Below, piece after piece: positions 1 through 10,327 of a DNA stretch of 64,000 bases. The notes beneath the pieces are model-generated. The model ran no database searches. It was not told the origin of the DNA and was given only the letters and a program-made list of their open reading frames with translations. How positions within the stretch are numbered: position 1 is the stretch's first letter; each line of letters begins with the position of its first letter. The stretch lies in assembly GCA_025200525.1 (NCBI GenBank), contig CM045758.1, positions 162,995,040 to 163,059,039 of the forward strand, in the 5' to 3' direction. Source of the stretch: Camellia lanceoleosa (Eukaryota; Streptophyta; Magnoliopsida; Ericales; Theaceae). Made by a program: the position numbers and the translations under genes.

Positions 1-360
1 AAGTACATGCATTGTCATGCATCTCAAAAGCCGCTGTTGTCAAAATCATGCATAATCATGCATTCAAAATAACAAAGCTCATGCATTTCAAGCGACTTAT
101 GTTATCGCACTCCATGCAAAGATGCATTTCAAAAGCAAAAAAAAAAAAATATTGCATATGTCATGCATCATTCCATTGTATATTGCATATGTCACGATCA
201 TTTTAAATAATGATATGTCATGCATCTAAGCCAAAAACAAAAACAAAAAACACACATGCATATGTCATGCATTCATTGTAAATATTGCATATGTCATGCA
301 TTCATTGTGAATAATGCATATGTCTTGCATTTCATTGTAATATAGTGCATATGTCATGCA
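1..360. repeat. Irregular TGCATATGTCATGCATT repeat array
   Basis: The motif TGCATATGTCATGCAT recurs at irregular spacing (for example near 160, 190, 215, 255, 290, 315 and 345), separated by A-rich runs and TTCATTGTAAA linkers. It looks like a decayed tandem repeat within the retrotransposon internal region. Confidence 0.7.
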
Positions 361-403
361 TTTCCAATCAGAACATCCATCCCAAAGGCATATTGTAAAT
401 ATT

Positions 404-941
404 GCATTGTAGCTTGCATGCACCCATTGCATCACCTCCATCTATGGCTCGCACCTCTCCTTGTTGAGCTCGGTTTGGTATGTGCTCATACTTTTTACAT
501 CGAAGCACAGTTCTGCATGTGTACACGCCTATTCCTTGTTGAACTTGGTTTGAGGGTGGCGGCACCTTTTCTGTGTTAAACGCGGTTCGTTTGTGTACGT
601 GTCTTTCCTAGGCAAGATTTGGTTTGGCCTGCGTGCCTTATCCATCGTATCTATTCCATTCTAGTGCATATCGCATTGTAGCTTGCATGCATTCACTGCA
701 TCATCCCCTCCATCTATGGCTTGCGCCTTTCCATGTTGAGCTTGGTTTGGTATGTGCCCATACTTTTCATGTTAAAACACAGTTCTGCATGTGTACGCGT
801 CTATTCCTTGTTGAACTTGGTTTGAGGGTGGCGGCACCTTTTCTGTGTTAAACATGGCTTGTTTGTGTCCATGCCCTTCCTAGGCAAGATTTGTTTTGAC
901 TGCATGCCATATCCATTGTATATATTACATTGTAGTGTAAT
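404..941. repeat. 269 bp tandem duplication
   Basis: GCATTGTAGCTTGCATGCA starts at 404 and again at 673, and the following sequence matches almost throughout. Shared blocks include TCTGCATGTGTAC and GAACTTGGTTTGAGGGTGG. The duplication ends near 941, where a partial third start (ACATTGTAGTG) follows. Neither unit has a convincing reading frame. Confidence 0.8.
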
Positions 942-1688
942 TTTTGCATCCAGCATTAAGATCATTGTTCTTTCATTAGCGGGTTGTTTCCCCACTCATG
1001 TCATTCCACCCAATACTTGTTCTTGTGTCCGTCTACATCACTCATAGTTCTGCATGTGTACGCACTTTGAAGGTTACGGCACCTTTTCTATGGTAGACGG
1101 ACTTGTTACTTCCATCAATCTATTTGATATTTGGGTCGTTTTGAACCGCTTATGATTGGATCATGATTCAATTGCATTGCATATCGTTTGCATGGTTTCA
1201 ATTGCATTGCATTTTCATTTGCATTATTATACGTAGTTTTGTATATATTGCATATCATTCTGCATTCATTTTGCATATTATGCATATTGCTAACAATATT
1301 GCACCTGTTAATTTTCTTTCTCTTTCAGGCACGATATTGTATGTACGGTTCATTTGAGGCTGGTGCAACCAGACGAACCGGGCAGGTATTGTATTCTCCG
1401 AGTGAGACGTATCGAGAATTGCATAATTCTCTTGCATCCTTTCTGCATTGTAGTGTAGTTTGGTGTATGCTTAGAACTATCACATATTATGCTTCGTTAC
1501 AGCTTTCTTTGCATGATCATAAATTATGTTCGGCTTCTTGCATTTGTCTTGCATTTTGCCCCCGCTTCAAGCATATCTTTATCTCAGCGTTTTGTATGCC
1601 TTGTCTAAGTCTTCGGCCTTGTCAAAAATGGGTCGTCTCTGGGCTTTGACAATCACTCTCGTCATTGTTATGACTTTCGAGTTCTGTC

Positions 1689-1697
1689 AAAGAGGGG
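1689..1697 (+). other. Polypurine tract of element E1
   Basis: AAAGAGGGG followed by CAAC lies immediately before the LTR start TGTAGACACC at 1702. This is the expected position of the plus-strand priming site and identifies 1702-5454 as a 3' LTR. Confidence 0.7.
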
Positions 1698-2086
1698 CAA
1701 CTGTAGACACCCCATTTTTGACCGTCCTCAAGACTTGGACGTCACCGTTTGAACACTTGGTGATCATCCATGTTTGTGTTCGTCTTGAGTTCCCGGAGGT
1801 CTCGGCTACGCGCCTTGCCTCAAGATCTCTCGACTCGACTGTTTTGTGTCTGGTTTTGTACCAAACACTTGTGTTTTATCTTTGAGGGGCAGGGTAGGGC
1901 TTGTTGACCATCCCCATCCATCACCGGCCATGGCTTCAGGCCACCGGCTGTGTTTTGTTGCCACCGGCCAAATATTTGGCCGGCCGGCTATCTTTTTTTG
2001 GTCAATTGCATTTTTTGCCAGCCAGCTACTATGCATCTGCTTTTGCAGATATTTTCATGCAGCTGGCATGCACTTGGCTCCCCTCC

Positions 2087-2171
2087 ATACACGTGTATAT
2101 AGGGATCTCCCTCTTAGTTAGCTTGTCTTGTAAGCTTACAAGATTGAGCTCTATAAGAGGAGGCTTCCTCT
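2087..2171 (+). promoter_or_regulatory. E1 LTR promoter with palindromes around the TATA box
   Basis: TATAAG lies at 2152-2157. Upstream are the perfect palindromes ATACACGTGTAT (2087-2098, containing a CACGTG G-box) and CTTGTAAGCTTACAAG (2127-2142). Overlapping and following the TATA box is AGAGGA-GGCT-TCCTCT (2156-2171), a 6 bp stem. The same layout with different bases occurs in copies A3 and F. Transcription probably starts about 30 bp beyond the TATA box, so the LTR's U3/R border should be near 2185. Confidence 0.65.
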
Positions 2172-5100
2172 CCCTCTTTTAGGGTTACAAAATTTCATAG
2201 GAGAGCTCTAGTTTTTTGGGTTAGCATAATTGTATCTATCCTATATCTATTTCTCTATCTTGTTTTGCCCTTAAGGTGTTTTAGTCTTAGATTTGCCCAC
2301 AAACACCTAGACTTACACCTTCTCTTGAAGATGAGGTCCTTGAGGCTTGTTTTTGGAGTTTTGGAGCTGATTTGAACCTAAAGAACCAGCTGGTCTTCCA
2401 TTTTTGAAGAGGGTCTACAAGGGTAAGACTTTTGTCCCTTTTTACCCCATTTTTGCATTGTATTTTTTCCTACCTTACAACTATTTTTGAGCTTAATATA
2501 TAACATAGAAAAGTTCTGTTTTTTAGTGCTCTAAATAGTTTGTTAAGGGTGTTTTAAGTTTTGGGGTTGTTTGACCCCTCTTAAGCCTTGGTAGGCCCTT
2601 GTTTTGTGTCATTTCTGTTGAGCTCCGGGACCATTGTGTTTGGGCCTCCTCACCACTAAAATCTTGAGGGATTTCAGAGGTGAGGATGGTGCCTTGAGGT
2701 CCCAAGAAGGAGAGGGCCACCCCCTCTCCTTGTTGTCCTTGAAAATGGCCATTTTTGCCTCTTGAGAGAGCATCTAATTTAAGTGTATGTTGACCATGCC
2801 TTAGTTGTTTTTTGTGCTTATTATGTCATGATTTAGCACTGTTTTGAGTTGGTTTAGGTACACCATGCTTGCTTAGCATACATACCATGTAATGCCATGA
2901 TTTGCCTTAATACATGCATAGCATTTAGACTACCATGCTCATGTATTTTGGCCAAGCTTTGTGAAGCTTATATGCATGTTTTAATGTGTTTGAGGTCTGT
3001 TTTTCGTCATTCGGGTCGTTCATGTTTTGCTTTGCATAGCTACCATGTAATTCCCCTTTGTATGCCTTGATGCATTGACCATGAGCATGCCATCCTTGTA
3101 TCTTTCCAATGGTTTGGAACCATTTTCATGACATTTCAGTCCTTGTTTCATGTTCGCATGCTTGTATTTTATCACTCATTTGATGCTTTAAGAGGTTGTG
3201 TTGTATGCTCTATGTTTAATGCATTTGTGCATGCCTCCATGTGTAGATCATTTAGATGCCATCTAAGTGGTTTTTGGGGCCTGCCTTAACATGATTTAGG
3301 ACTGTTTTGATCCATTTTGGTCATTTGTTTCATGTGCCATATGATCATGCTTTAGGTCCTTGGGCTTGGTTGCATGCTTAGCTTGCATTAGTAGGCTGAT
3401 TTGGCATCATTTCCTACATGTTTTTCAGAGCTAATTGTCCATGTTTGGCCTCCTTTTAAGTGTGCTTAGAAGTTGTTCCTTTATGCTTAAGTGTTGACCC
3501 ATCAACATGTACATGTGTGTGTGTGTGTGTTGGCCCTCATTTCCATAGCATTGGGCACTGTTTTGGGCTTAGTATAGAGCTGTCCAATTAGTGTAAGTCC
3601 CTCCTTTGCATATTGTTGCATGCTCTCCTTGTATGTTGTTGCATATTTGTGTGTTGTTGCATGATTGAATGAAATCACATGCTTGCTTGCATGTTTGAAC
3701 ACCCACATTGTGTCTTGCATACTTGTTGGTTGCATTGCTTCATGCTTGCATGCCTTGCGTGATCATTGTATGCCTTGTATGCTTCTTTGCATTTCCATGA
3801 CTGCATGCATCTTTCACATCTTGATCAAATCATGATAGAGGTTGAAAGCCCCTTTGTTTGTTTATTTGCATTGCATTTCATTTGAAATCAAAGTGCACAA
3901 TTGGTTTCCTTGGGCCATCATGCATTGAAATGCGCAATTGGTGGCCCGAGAATCGAGAACCATGTCCCTTTGAGTCATAAATATGATAAGGGATGTGGTG
4001 GTGCACACATTTGCTTGAAAGGCATTGTCATGCCAAGTTTTGCCCTCTGTTGCTATCAAACCAGTTTCTGTAGGAAGATTTGGCCGGCCGGCCATCTACA
4101 GTGCCGGCCGGCCTTCCATTGTTGGCCGATGGATCAATTTGTGGCCAGTGATCATTTTTCCCAGCCGGTGGTGTCCCACAGAACTCAAAGAAGCAACCCT
4201 GAGACTTTGGCAGTCTTCAAAAGAGCAGAGAAGGGAAAACAGAGGCAACTTGTGCATAACAGTGGGCTTCCGAGCGAAACCGACGCTTGTGCATTGGACC
4301 CTCTTCCCGAGGCTACTTTTTACTGTTTTATTAGATTAGTTAATCTGCTTAACTAGTTTAATTTGTCTGTAATATTTAATTAGCTTGTAGGTTAATTAAG
4401 TGTATTATTCTTTCGGTCCTTCCGAGCTAGGGCAAATTTGTAATAAGTGTGGGTGCGTGTGTGCTTCCAACCCCCACTTCTTTATCCCTTTTACTTACCT
4501 GCTTTTGATGGTTAGTATTAGGACATGTTTAATTTAGCATACCTTATGTTATGCATGCGTGCATCATTCATCAGTATTGCATGTACCGGGCTCGGCGTAT
4601 CATGCTAACTACATAAGTATTTCAAACCTAACTTGAACACATGCTATCTGTGCATTTCATATGTCATCCTTAGATTAGCCGAGCCTATTCTAGTGACATT
4701 CTGTATGCGCTGCATTAGCCACTTAACATGGACTTGGATCATGCATGATTACTAACATGTTCTTTGTTTTGGCTCGGAGTACATTGTAAGTATTTTATGC
4801 TTTAGCATCTCGCACGAGTGTGAATGTTAACATGACAGCATGCTTACCATGTGGCTAGATGCTTATGTGATATAAACTGCCTAAATGTCTGTGGGTGAAG
4901 GTTGGATTGTTTAAGTTGGAACAACTCATTGAAATCTCTGTTTTAGCCTACTTACGGGTAGTGAATTCCAAAGCGTTTTCCAAACAAACGGATATGCAAT
5001 GTTTTGTTCCAAGTTAGGCGATCTAGTCTATACTTTTGTGTTGTGCGCATCACATAGTAATTCTAGGCTAATAACTGGAATAAGAACACATAACGTTTTC

Positions 5101-5281
5101 AAAAGAGGATATCATGGTTAGTAGAGGCCGATCTTCGAATCGGGCGAGAGGGGGTGCTCATAGCTGACCTTCCCCAATCGTACCCAAGTTCCCGAGCCGA
5201 GGCAACTTTGGTGATGACGGACACGTAGCCTTTGGCACCGAGTCAGGGTTTCCTAAATTCCCCCATTAAAAAATATTTAGG

Positions 5282-5290
5282 TGGCGACTC
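5282..5290 (+). other. TGGCGACTC primer-binding-site-like motif inside the E1 LTR
   Basis: The string ATTTAGGTGGCGACTCTG contains TGGCGACTC, which matches the start of a primer-binding site complementary to plant tRNA-Arg. It sits about 170 bp inside the LTR end rather than just after it. The same motif is at 13029, 58624 and, on the minus strand with one change, at 15030-15038. Confidence 0.45.
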
Positions 5291-5454
5291 TGTATCTGGC
5301 AAAGCAGTCCATGTTTGGCACTTCTTTTCTAAAAATCTGTTTTCTCAAAACGATTTGCCGATTTGGACTATTTAGTTCAAGATTAAGAATCGTGACAAAA
5401 ACGAGTCCGAACTGTGGCATGCATAAGTCCCCCCTCCCTCAGGGCGCGTCCACA

Positions 5455-6269
5455 CAAGTCTAGCATGCTTTTGCTACTGTTTCGACCTGCCTTAGATCTG
5501 TTTTGATTGGTCAAGGTCATTTTGAGCATTGCTTAGTATGGTTGTAGTGTAAGGGGCCTTGACTAGCTTTGGGTTTCGAGGCCTTCAACATGTTATGCAT
5601 GTGATGTTTGCATGGTATGGCGCCATTTAGCATGTAATTTCAGTGCATATAGTGTAATCACATTCCGACATACTTTACTCCTTCATTGCTTTTGAGGGTT
5701 GTGTATTGTGCCTTGTTTGTGGCCTAACATGTATGCATGTTTGTCTAGTCCTTTGAGCTTCAATTTCAACATGTCTTGGCCTCTGATTTGGCATGATTGA
5801 GCTCTGTCCAGAGCTGGTGTGGTTGTTTAGGCTATGTATTGCATGCCTCTTGTATGATGCTCTTCACTAGCCTTAGTGTTTTGGGCCCTTAACATGTCTT
5901 GCATACATTGCTTACATGATGGAGTCTTGTGCATGCCACTTTAACATTGAAATATCTGCTATCTTTCCCATTAGAGGACTTTCACAATTGGACCAACCGG
6001 TTAAGGAATTGATTGGTATTCTAAAATGTGTAAACAAAATCAACCAAGTAAAACATGCCAAGATAAGCATGTTGTTTGCATTGCATGGTGTTCAACCAGA
6101 CGTTATATTGAACACAAGGTGAATTGGTCCATTTTCGTACTCAAAATGATGAAAATGAACCAATTCCCTTTGTCTCCATTACCTTTGATCTTCCATGATA
6201 AGGTAGTGGACTTGAGTCTTGTTTGCATTGCATTTATTGAATGCGTACAAGATTGGATCTTTGGCCATA
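5455..6269 (+). mobile_element. A2 LTR, left part (interrupted by E1 and A3)
   Basis: This is mid-LTR sequence of the long-LTR family, with conserved phrases such as GCATGATTTGGCATC-like strings and the double hairpin at 6088-6166. Its 5' end lies beyond E1, outside the window. At 6269 it is interrupted by A3 and it resumes at 11475. The joined sequence around TTTGGCCATCATGCAT is continuous with the same position in copy F (near 57190), which supports this reading. Confidence 0.7.
6088..6166. repeat. Double hairpin of copy A2 (hairpins I and II)
   Basis: Hairpin I pairs GTGTTCAA (6088-6095) with TTGAACAC (6108-6115). Hairpin II pairs GAATTGGT (6121) and ATTTTC (6131) with GAAAAT (6151) and ACCAATTC (6159-6166). 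Other copies keep both stems at the same place with largely different bases. Confidence 0.7.
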
Positions 6270-6302
6270 TGTAGACACCCCATTTTTGACCGACTTTAAG
6301 AC

Positions 6303-6830
6303 TCAGACGTCATCATTTGAGCGCTCGATAATTGTGTATGTTTGTGCTCGTTTCGAGTTTCCAGAGTTTTCGGCTGAGTGCCTTGCCTCCGGGCCTCTGA
6401 ACTCTTTATGTATTGGCTCAGTTTGTGGACCAAGCCTTGTTGACCTTGCCTGGAGGGAGAGAGAGGTCCGTAGACCACTTTTTGTGGTCGTAGACCACTT
6501 TTCCCTCTTGGAGACTAGTTTTTGGTTTTCAGAGCCTTTGGCCGCGCGCCTTGTCTCGAGACCGCTTAACGTTCTCTTCTTGGCTTGGTTTTTGGACCAT
6601 GCCTTGTTGCCTTGGTCTAGAGGGACACAGGGGTCTGGTAGACCACTTTTCCCTCCCGTAGACCACTTTTGGTGCCCGTAGACTAGTTTTCGAGGTTTTC
6701 GGCTGCATGCTTTAACCCGCGGACTCTTGTCTTGCATCCTTTTTGGTTTGTTTTTGGCACAAACCTTGTTTTCCTTGCTTGGAGGGTGCAATAGGGGTGG
6801 TAGACCAGTTTCTCTCCCTGAAAACCACTT
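6303..6830. repeat. Triplicated ~165 bp U3 block ending in GTAGACCACTTTT
   Basis: GTAGACCA(C/G) recurs at 6470, 6638 and 6800 (spacings 168 and 162). Each is preceded by a similar block containing TTTTCGGC(T/C)G-type and ACCTTG-type sequence. This divergent tandem triplication pushes the TATA box to about 900 bp from the LTR start, against about 340-450 bp in E1, B and F. Confidence 0.65.
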
Positions 6831-7043
6831 TTTCCGCCTCGCCACCCGCTTTTCGGGTCAATCGGTCTTGGTGGTCTTTGGACCACCAAAAGTGGTCGGC
6901 AGCCATACCACCACCTTGATTTCTTGGTGCAGACCACCTCTCCCCCCCTGCCGACCACTTTTTATTCTTGTAGACCACTTGTGCTGGTCGGCCAACCAGT
7001 ACAAGTAGCTGGCCGACCACTTCAACTGGTCGGCAGCTTTCCT
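6470..7043. repeat. First GGTCGGC/GACCAC cluster of copy A3
   Basis: Many inverted half-sites occur here: GTAGACCACTTTT, TGGTCGGCC, GGCCGACCACTT and TGGTCGGCAGC. This copy uses GACCAC/GGTCGGC spelling where other copies use GGCCAC/GGCCGGC. Its second cluster (9856-9955) uses the same spelling. Confidence 0.65.
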
Positions 7044-7101
7044 ACAGTTTCCTGCAGATATTTTGGTGCCAGCTGCGACAGCTAGTGAGCATAGAGAGCA
7101 T

Positions 7102-7199
7102 CCTCCATACATGTATGGAGGTATTTCTTGGAGCTCTTAGCTTCCTCAACAAGCTTGTTGCATGATTTTTCTATAAAAGGGAGGCCATCTCTCCCTTTT
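7102..7199 (+). promoter_or_regulatory. A3 LTR promoter with three palindromes
   Basis: CCTCCATACATGTATGGAGG (7102-7121) is a perfect 20 bp palindrome. CAACAAGCTTGTTG (7147-7160) is a perfect 14 bp palindrome. TATAAAAG lies at 7172-7179. AAAAGGGAG (7175-7183) pairs with CTCCCTTTT (7191-7199) across a 7 nt loop. Spacing from the first palindrome to the TATA box is about 50 bp, as in E1 and F. Confidence 0.7.
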
Positions 7200-9507
7200 C
7201 CAGGTTCAAAAAAATTGCTTGAAGCTATACATACATCTTTGTCTCTATAATTCCTCCTTTCTCTCATATTTGTGCTTAATAGTGCATTTTCATCACACTT
7301 TTGCACACAAACACATAGTGAAACACCACACTCTTGTTGCTGAGGCATCTTAAAGCTGGTTTTGTGTTTTTTGGACTGATTTTGATCCAAAAAGGTCGAT
7401 GGAGTTATTTCCTTGAAGTTGTTCTACAAGGGTAAGTCTCTAACCCCTTTAAAGCTTTGTTTTGATTAAGCTTTTGGCCTCATTTGCATGATGTTTTAGG
7501 CCTAACTTTAAACTACAAAAAGTTCTAATTTTTAGTGCTTAACATGTTTGTTTGAGGCTTCCTTGGTGTTGGGGGTGATCTACTCCCTTGCATGCCCTAT
7601 TTGCTAGGCTTTTGAGCCATCTCTTTAAGCCTTTGTGATCACCTTTATTTGGCCTTTCTACCACTGAATTCTAGAGGAATTTCAGTGGTGGAAACTTGGT
7701 TTTAAGGCCTCAAATGGGTGGGGGTTGTCCCCCCCTCCTCTTCTCTTGTATGCTTGTGTTGATGGCTCATCAAAAGAGCATGTAGTTCTACCTTCTTGAG
7801 GCTTTGTTTGAGCACTTTTTGTGACCTTTTAAACCTACCATGACTCTATTTTTGGCTATCTTTGTCACCTCTTGCATGCTTCTTGTATGTGTAGTGTAAT
7901 CCTACTTGTAGCTCATCAAAGTGGCATGTTTGCTAAGCTTGTTTTGGGTCTATCTCAGTAGGTTTTTGGTGTTGTTTTAGCATGCTATAGCTCTATCTAG
8001 ACTTGGTTTGATAGTCTCTTGCATGCTTCACACACTTGCAGTGCAATCTTGCATACTAGCCTAGCATGCATCATGCTTTTGACCATCATTGTAGCATGCT
8101 TTCGCTTCTACTCTAGGAAGCTGTTCCTCATGTTTTACCATGCTTAAGCTCTGTTTGATGTTGTTTTGGTCATGCATGCCTTGCTTTGTATAGCCATAGT
8201 GCATTCTAGCTCACTAGCTTTAAGTTTCCAAGCCACTAGCATGCATTGCTTGGGCTGTTTGCATGAATTAGCATCATTTGGTATGTGATTTCAACGCATG
8301 TAGTGTGGTCATGCCCTCACATCTTTCACTTATTCAATGCTTTGGAGGGTTGGTGCTTTATGCCTTCAATATGAGCCCTTATGTATGCCATCTTGCCTAG
8401 GCTTTTGGGCCACCATTTCAGTGTGTTTTGGGTCATATTTTTCCATGATACAACTCTGTTTTTGGTTGGTTAGAGCGTCCCTCATTTGCTTCTTACACTT
8501 ATAGTGTAAGTCCTCTTTGCTAGCCTTGCATGCCTAATGAGTGGGCTTGTTATTCTAGCATGTGTTGACTTGGTATTAGCCCATTTTTTTGTGTTAATTT
8601 GACATGCCATAACTCTGATTTTCATTGGTAAAGTCATCTCATGCTTGGTTTTGGTAGGTGTAGTGTACTCCTCCTCATTGGCCTTGCATATCATGCCCTT
8701 TATGCTAGCATGTGTTAGCTCTAGTCTATACATGTTTTAGCATCATTTTGACATGCTCTAGGACTGTTTTAGGTTGCCTTAGCCATATGGTTCATGTATT
8801 GCATAGTTGTAGTGCAATTGGCCTTGCTAGCTTTGAGTTTTGAGCACCATAGCATGCTTCATTTGTGACATGTGCATGATTTGGCATCATCTACCATGTT
8901 ATTTCAGAGCATATAGCATTGTCATGTTCACACTTTTTCACTCTTTGAATGCTTTCAAGGGTTGTGCATTATTGCCTTGTTTGTGGCCTAGCTTGAATGC
9001 ATGCATGCCTCGGCTTTTGTGCTCCCATCTAAGCATGATTTGGTCTTTGTTTTGACCTACTTGAGCTCATCCATGGTTGGTTCAGTCATTTGTGCCATGT
9101 ATTGCATGCCTCTTGTGTAGTCCCTCTTGGTAGCTTTGTGCCTTAGGCCTCCTAGCATGCTATGCTTATGTTGTTTGGATGATTTAGCATCATTTCATAC
9201 ATGATTTCAGTGCTTATAGTGTGGCTACACTCTTACATTTGTCACTCCTTGAGCACTTTTGAGAGTTGTGCTATTATGCCTAATTGGCGAGTCAATGCAT
9301 GAGCATGCATTTTCTAGCCTTTCATGCCATCTTTTAAGAGTGTTTTGGCCATTGTCTTGGCATGCATGAAGTCTGTTTGGGGTTGGTTTGGTACATGGAG
9401 TATTGCATTACATTGCCCTTACATTGTGTTAGCCTTCATGCTTACGAACTCCAACTTGCCATGCTCATGTTGCATTGCATTGTATTTCCATGTTGTTGCA
9501 TTGCATT

Positions 9508-9589
9508 GTGTTTGGATAGGGTGTTAATCCAAACACGAGAAACGAGGGACGTTTCATACTTGAAGTGATGAAACGTGCCTCATTTCTCG
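9508..9589. repeat. Double hairpin of copy A3 (hairpins I and II)
   Basis: Hairpin I pairs GTGTTTGGAT (9508-9517) with ATCCAAACAC (9527-9536), 10 bp perfect. Hairpin II runs 9536-9557 against 9568-9589, with 20 of 22 positions paired and only 9543/9582 and 9548/9577 mismatched. It is the strongest inverted repeat I saw in the LTR family. Confidence 0.8.
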
Positions 9590-9855
9590 GTCGCTGACCC
9601 TCTTGATCATGTATGATAGAGGTTAAGGCCTTTATGTGTTATTTATGCATTCATTTATATTGAATTGTGCAATCTTGGCTTCTCGGCCACCGTGCATTGC
9701 GATGCTCGGTTGGTTGCCCGAGAGTCGAGAACCACACCCCTTTGAGCTTAAGAAATGATAGGGAGGGTGGTCGTGCACATATACCTTGCAAATACATTGT
9801 TGTGCCCCTTCTTGTTCTCTATTGCAGCAAACTGGAGTTGTGCAGAATTTTCTGG

Positions 9856-9955
9856 TCGGCCGACTAGTAAAAGTGGCTGGCCGACCACTTTTTCTGGTCT
9901 GTAGCAAACTTAAGTGATCGGCAGGTGGTGTACACCACCATCAACTAGTCGGCAA
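9856..9955. repeat. Second GGTCGGC/GACCAC cluster of copy A3
   Basis: TGGTCGGCCGACTAG, TGGCTGGCCGACCAC, GATCGGCAGG and AGTCGGCAAC lie here, shortly after the conserved block that follows the double hairpin. The spelling matches the first cluster of the same copy. Confidence 0.6.
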
Positions 9956-10311
9956 CCCTCCTGGAGGTGCCCATGATGGAGTAGAAGCTATTTGGAGCTT
10001 TATGCAGTGCCCTGAGAACAAATGCAAACAGAGGCGAGTTGGGGCATAGCGATGGATTTCCGAGCGGGGCGACCAAGCATGCATGCGCTTCTCACCCCGT
10101 GGCCCCTTTTAACTGCTTTGTTAGCTAGCTTACGCTTTGGTTCTGTGCTTAAGTAGTTAATGCTTGTAGCTACTCATTTGTATTTAATTAGTTAGTGTAG
10201 TTAGCTAATTAGCTTGTTTTGTAATAATTCGTTAACTTGTTAGTTAATTAGCTTCGTTTTGTAATAATTAGTTTAATTAGCTTAGATTAGCTAGTTAGCT
10301 TATTATTCGGA

Positions 10312-10327
10312 CCCTCCGTCGAGAGGG
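10312..10327. repeat. Hairpin III (CCCTC-N6-GAGGG)
   Basis: CCCTC pairs with GAGGG across a 6 nt loop just after a TTAATTAG-rich block and just before TTGTAATAAG. Copy B has CTCTC/GAGAG at this place, a compensatory change. Copies D, F and C keep CCCTC/GAGGG. Confidence 0.6.

Larger units (their letters stand above)
1..1701 (+). mobile_element. 3' internal non-coding region of a Tat/Ogre-like Ty3-gypsy element (E1)
   Basis: This stretch runs directly into a polypurine tract and then a long LTR, so it is the 3' end of the internal region of an element whose gag-pol lies left of the window. I see no coding domain. It is dominated by TGCAT-rich short repeats and a 269 bp tandem duplication. Tat/Ogre-lineage elements commonly carry repeat-rich non-coding DNA between integrase and the 3' LTR, which fits. 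The lineage assignment is inferred from LTR style and size only, because no domain is visible here. Confidence 0.6.
1702..5454 (+). mobile_element. E1 3' LTR of the long-LTR family
   Basis: The LTR starts TGTAGACACC just after a polypurine tract and ends GCGTCCACA (family consensus GTCTACA), about 3.75 kb. It shares with the other copies two GGCCGGC clusters (1923-1995 and 4081-4170), a palindrome-flanked TATA box, a TTAATTAG-rich block (4330-4405) and a TGGCGACTC tail (5282). It has no credible ORF. Unlike the other copies, it lacks the mid-LTR double hairpin: sequence near 3830 jumps straight to the following conserved TGATAGAGG block. The right flank continues as a different, older copy of the same family (A2), so E1 inserted into that copy. 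Confidence 0.8.

Noticed and set aside
1188..1885. Overlapping frames of 119-153 residues
   Set aside because: They run across the retrotransposon internal region, polypurine tract and LTR start, so they cannot be genes.
6303..6845. 180-residue minus-strand frame over the U3 repeats
   Set aside because: Open only because of the tandem triplicated GACCAC/AAGTGG repeat; absent from the other LTR copies.
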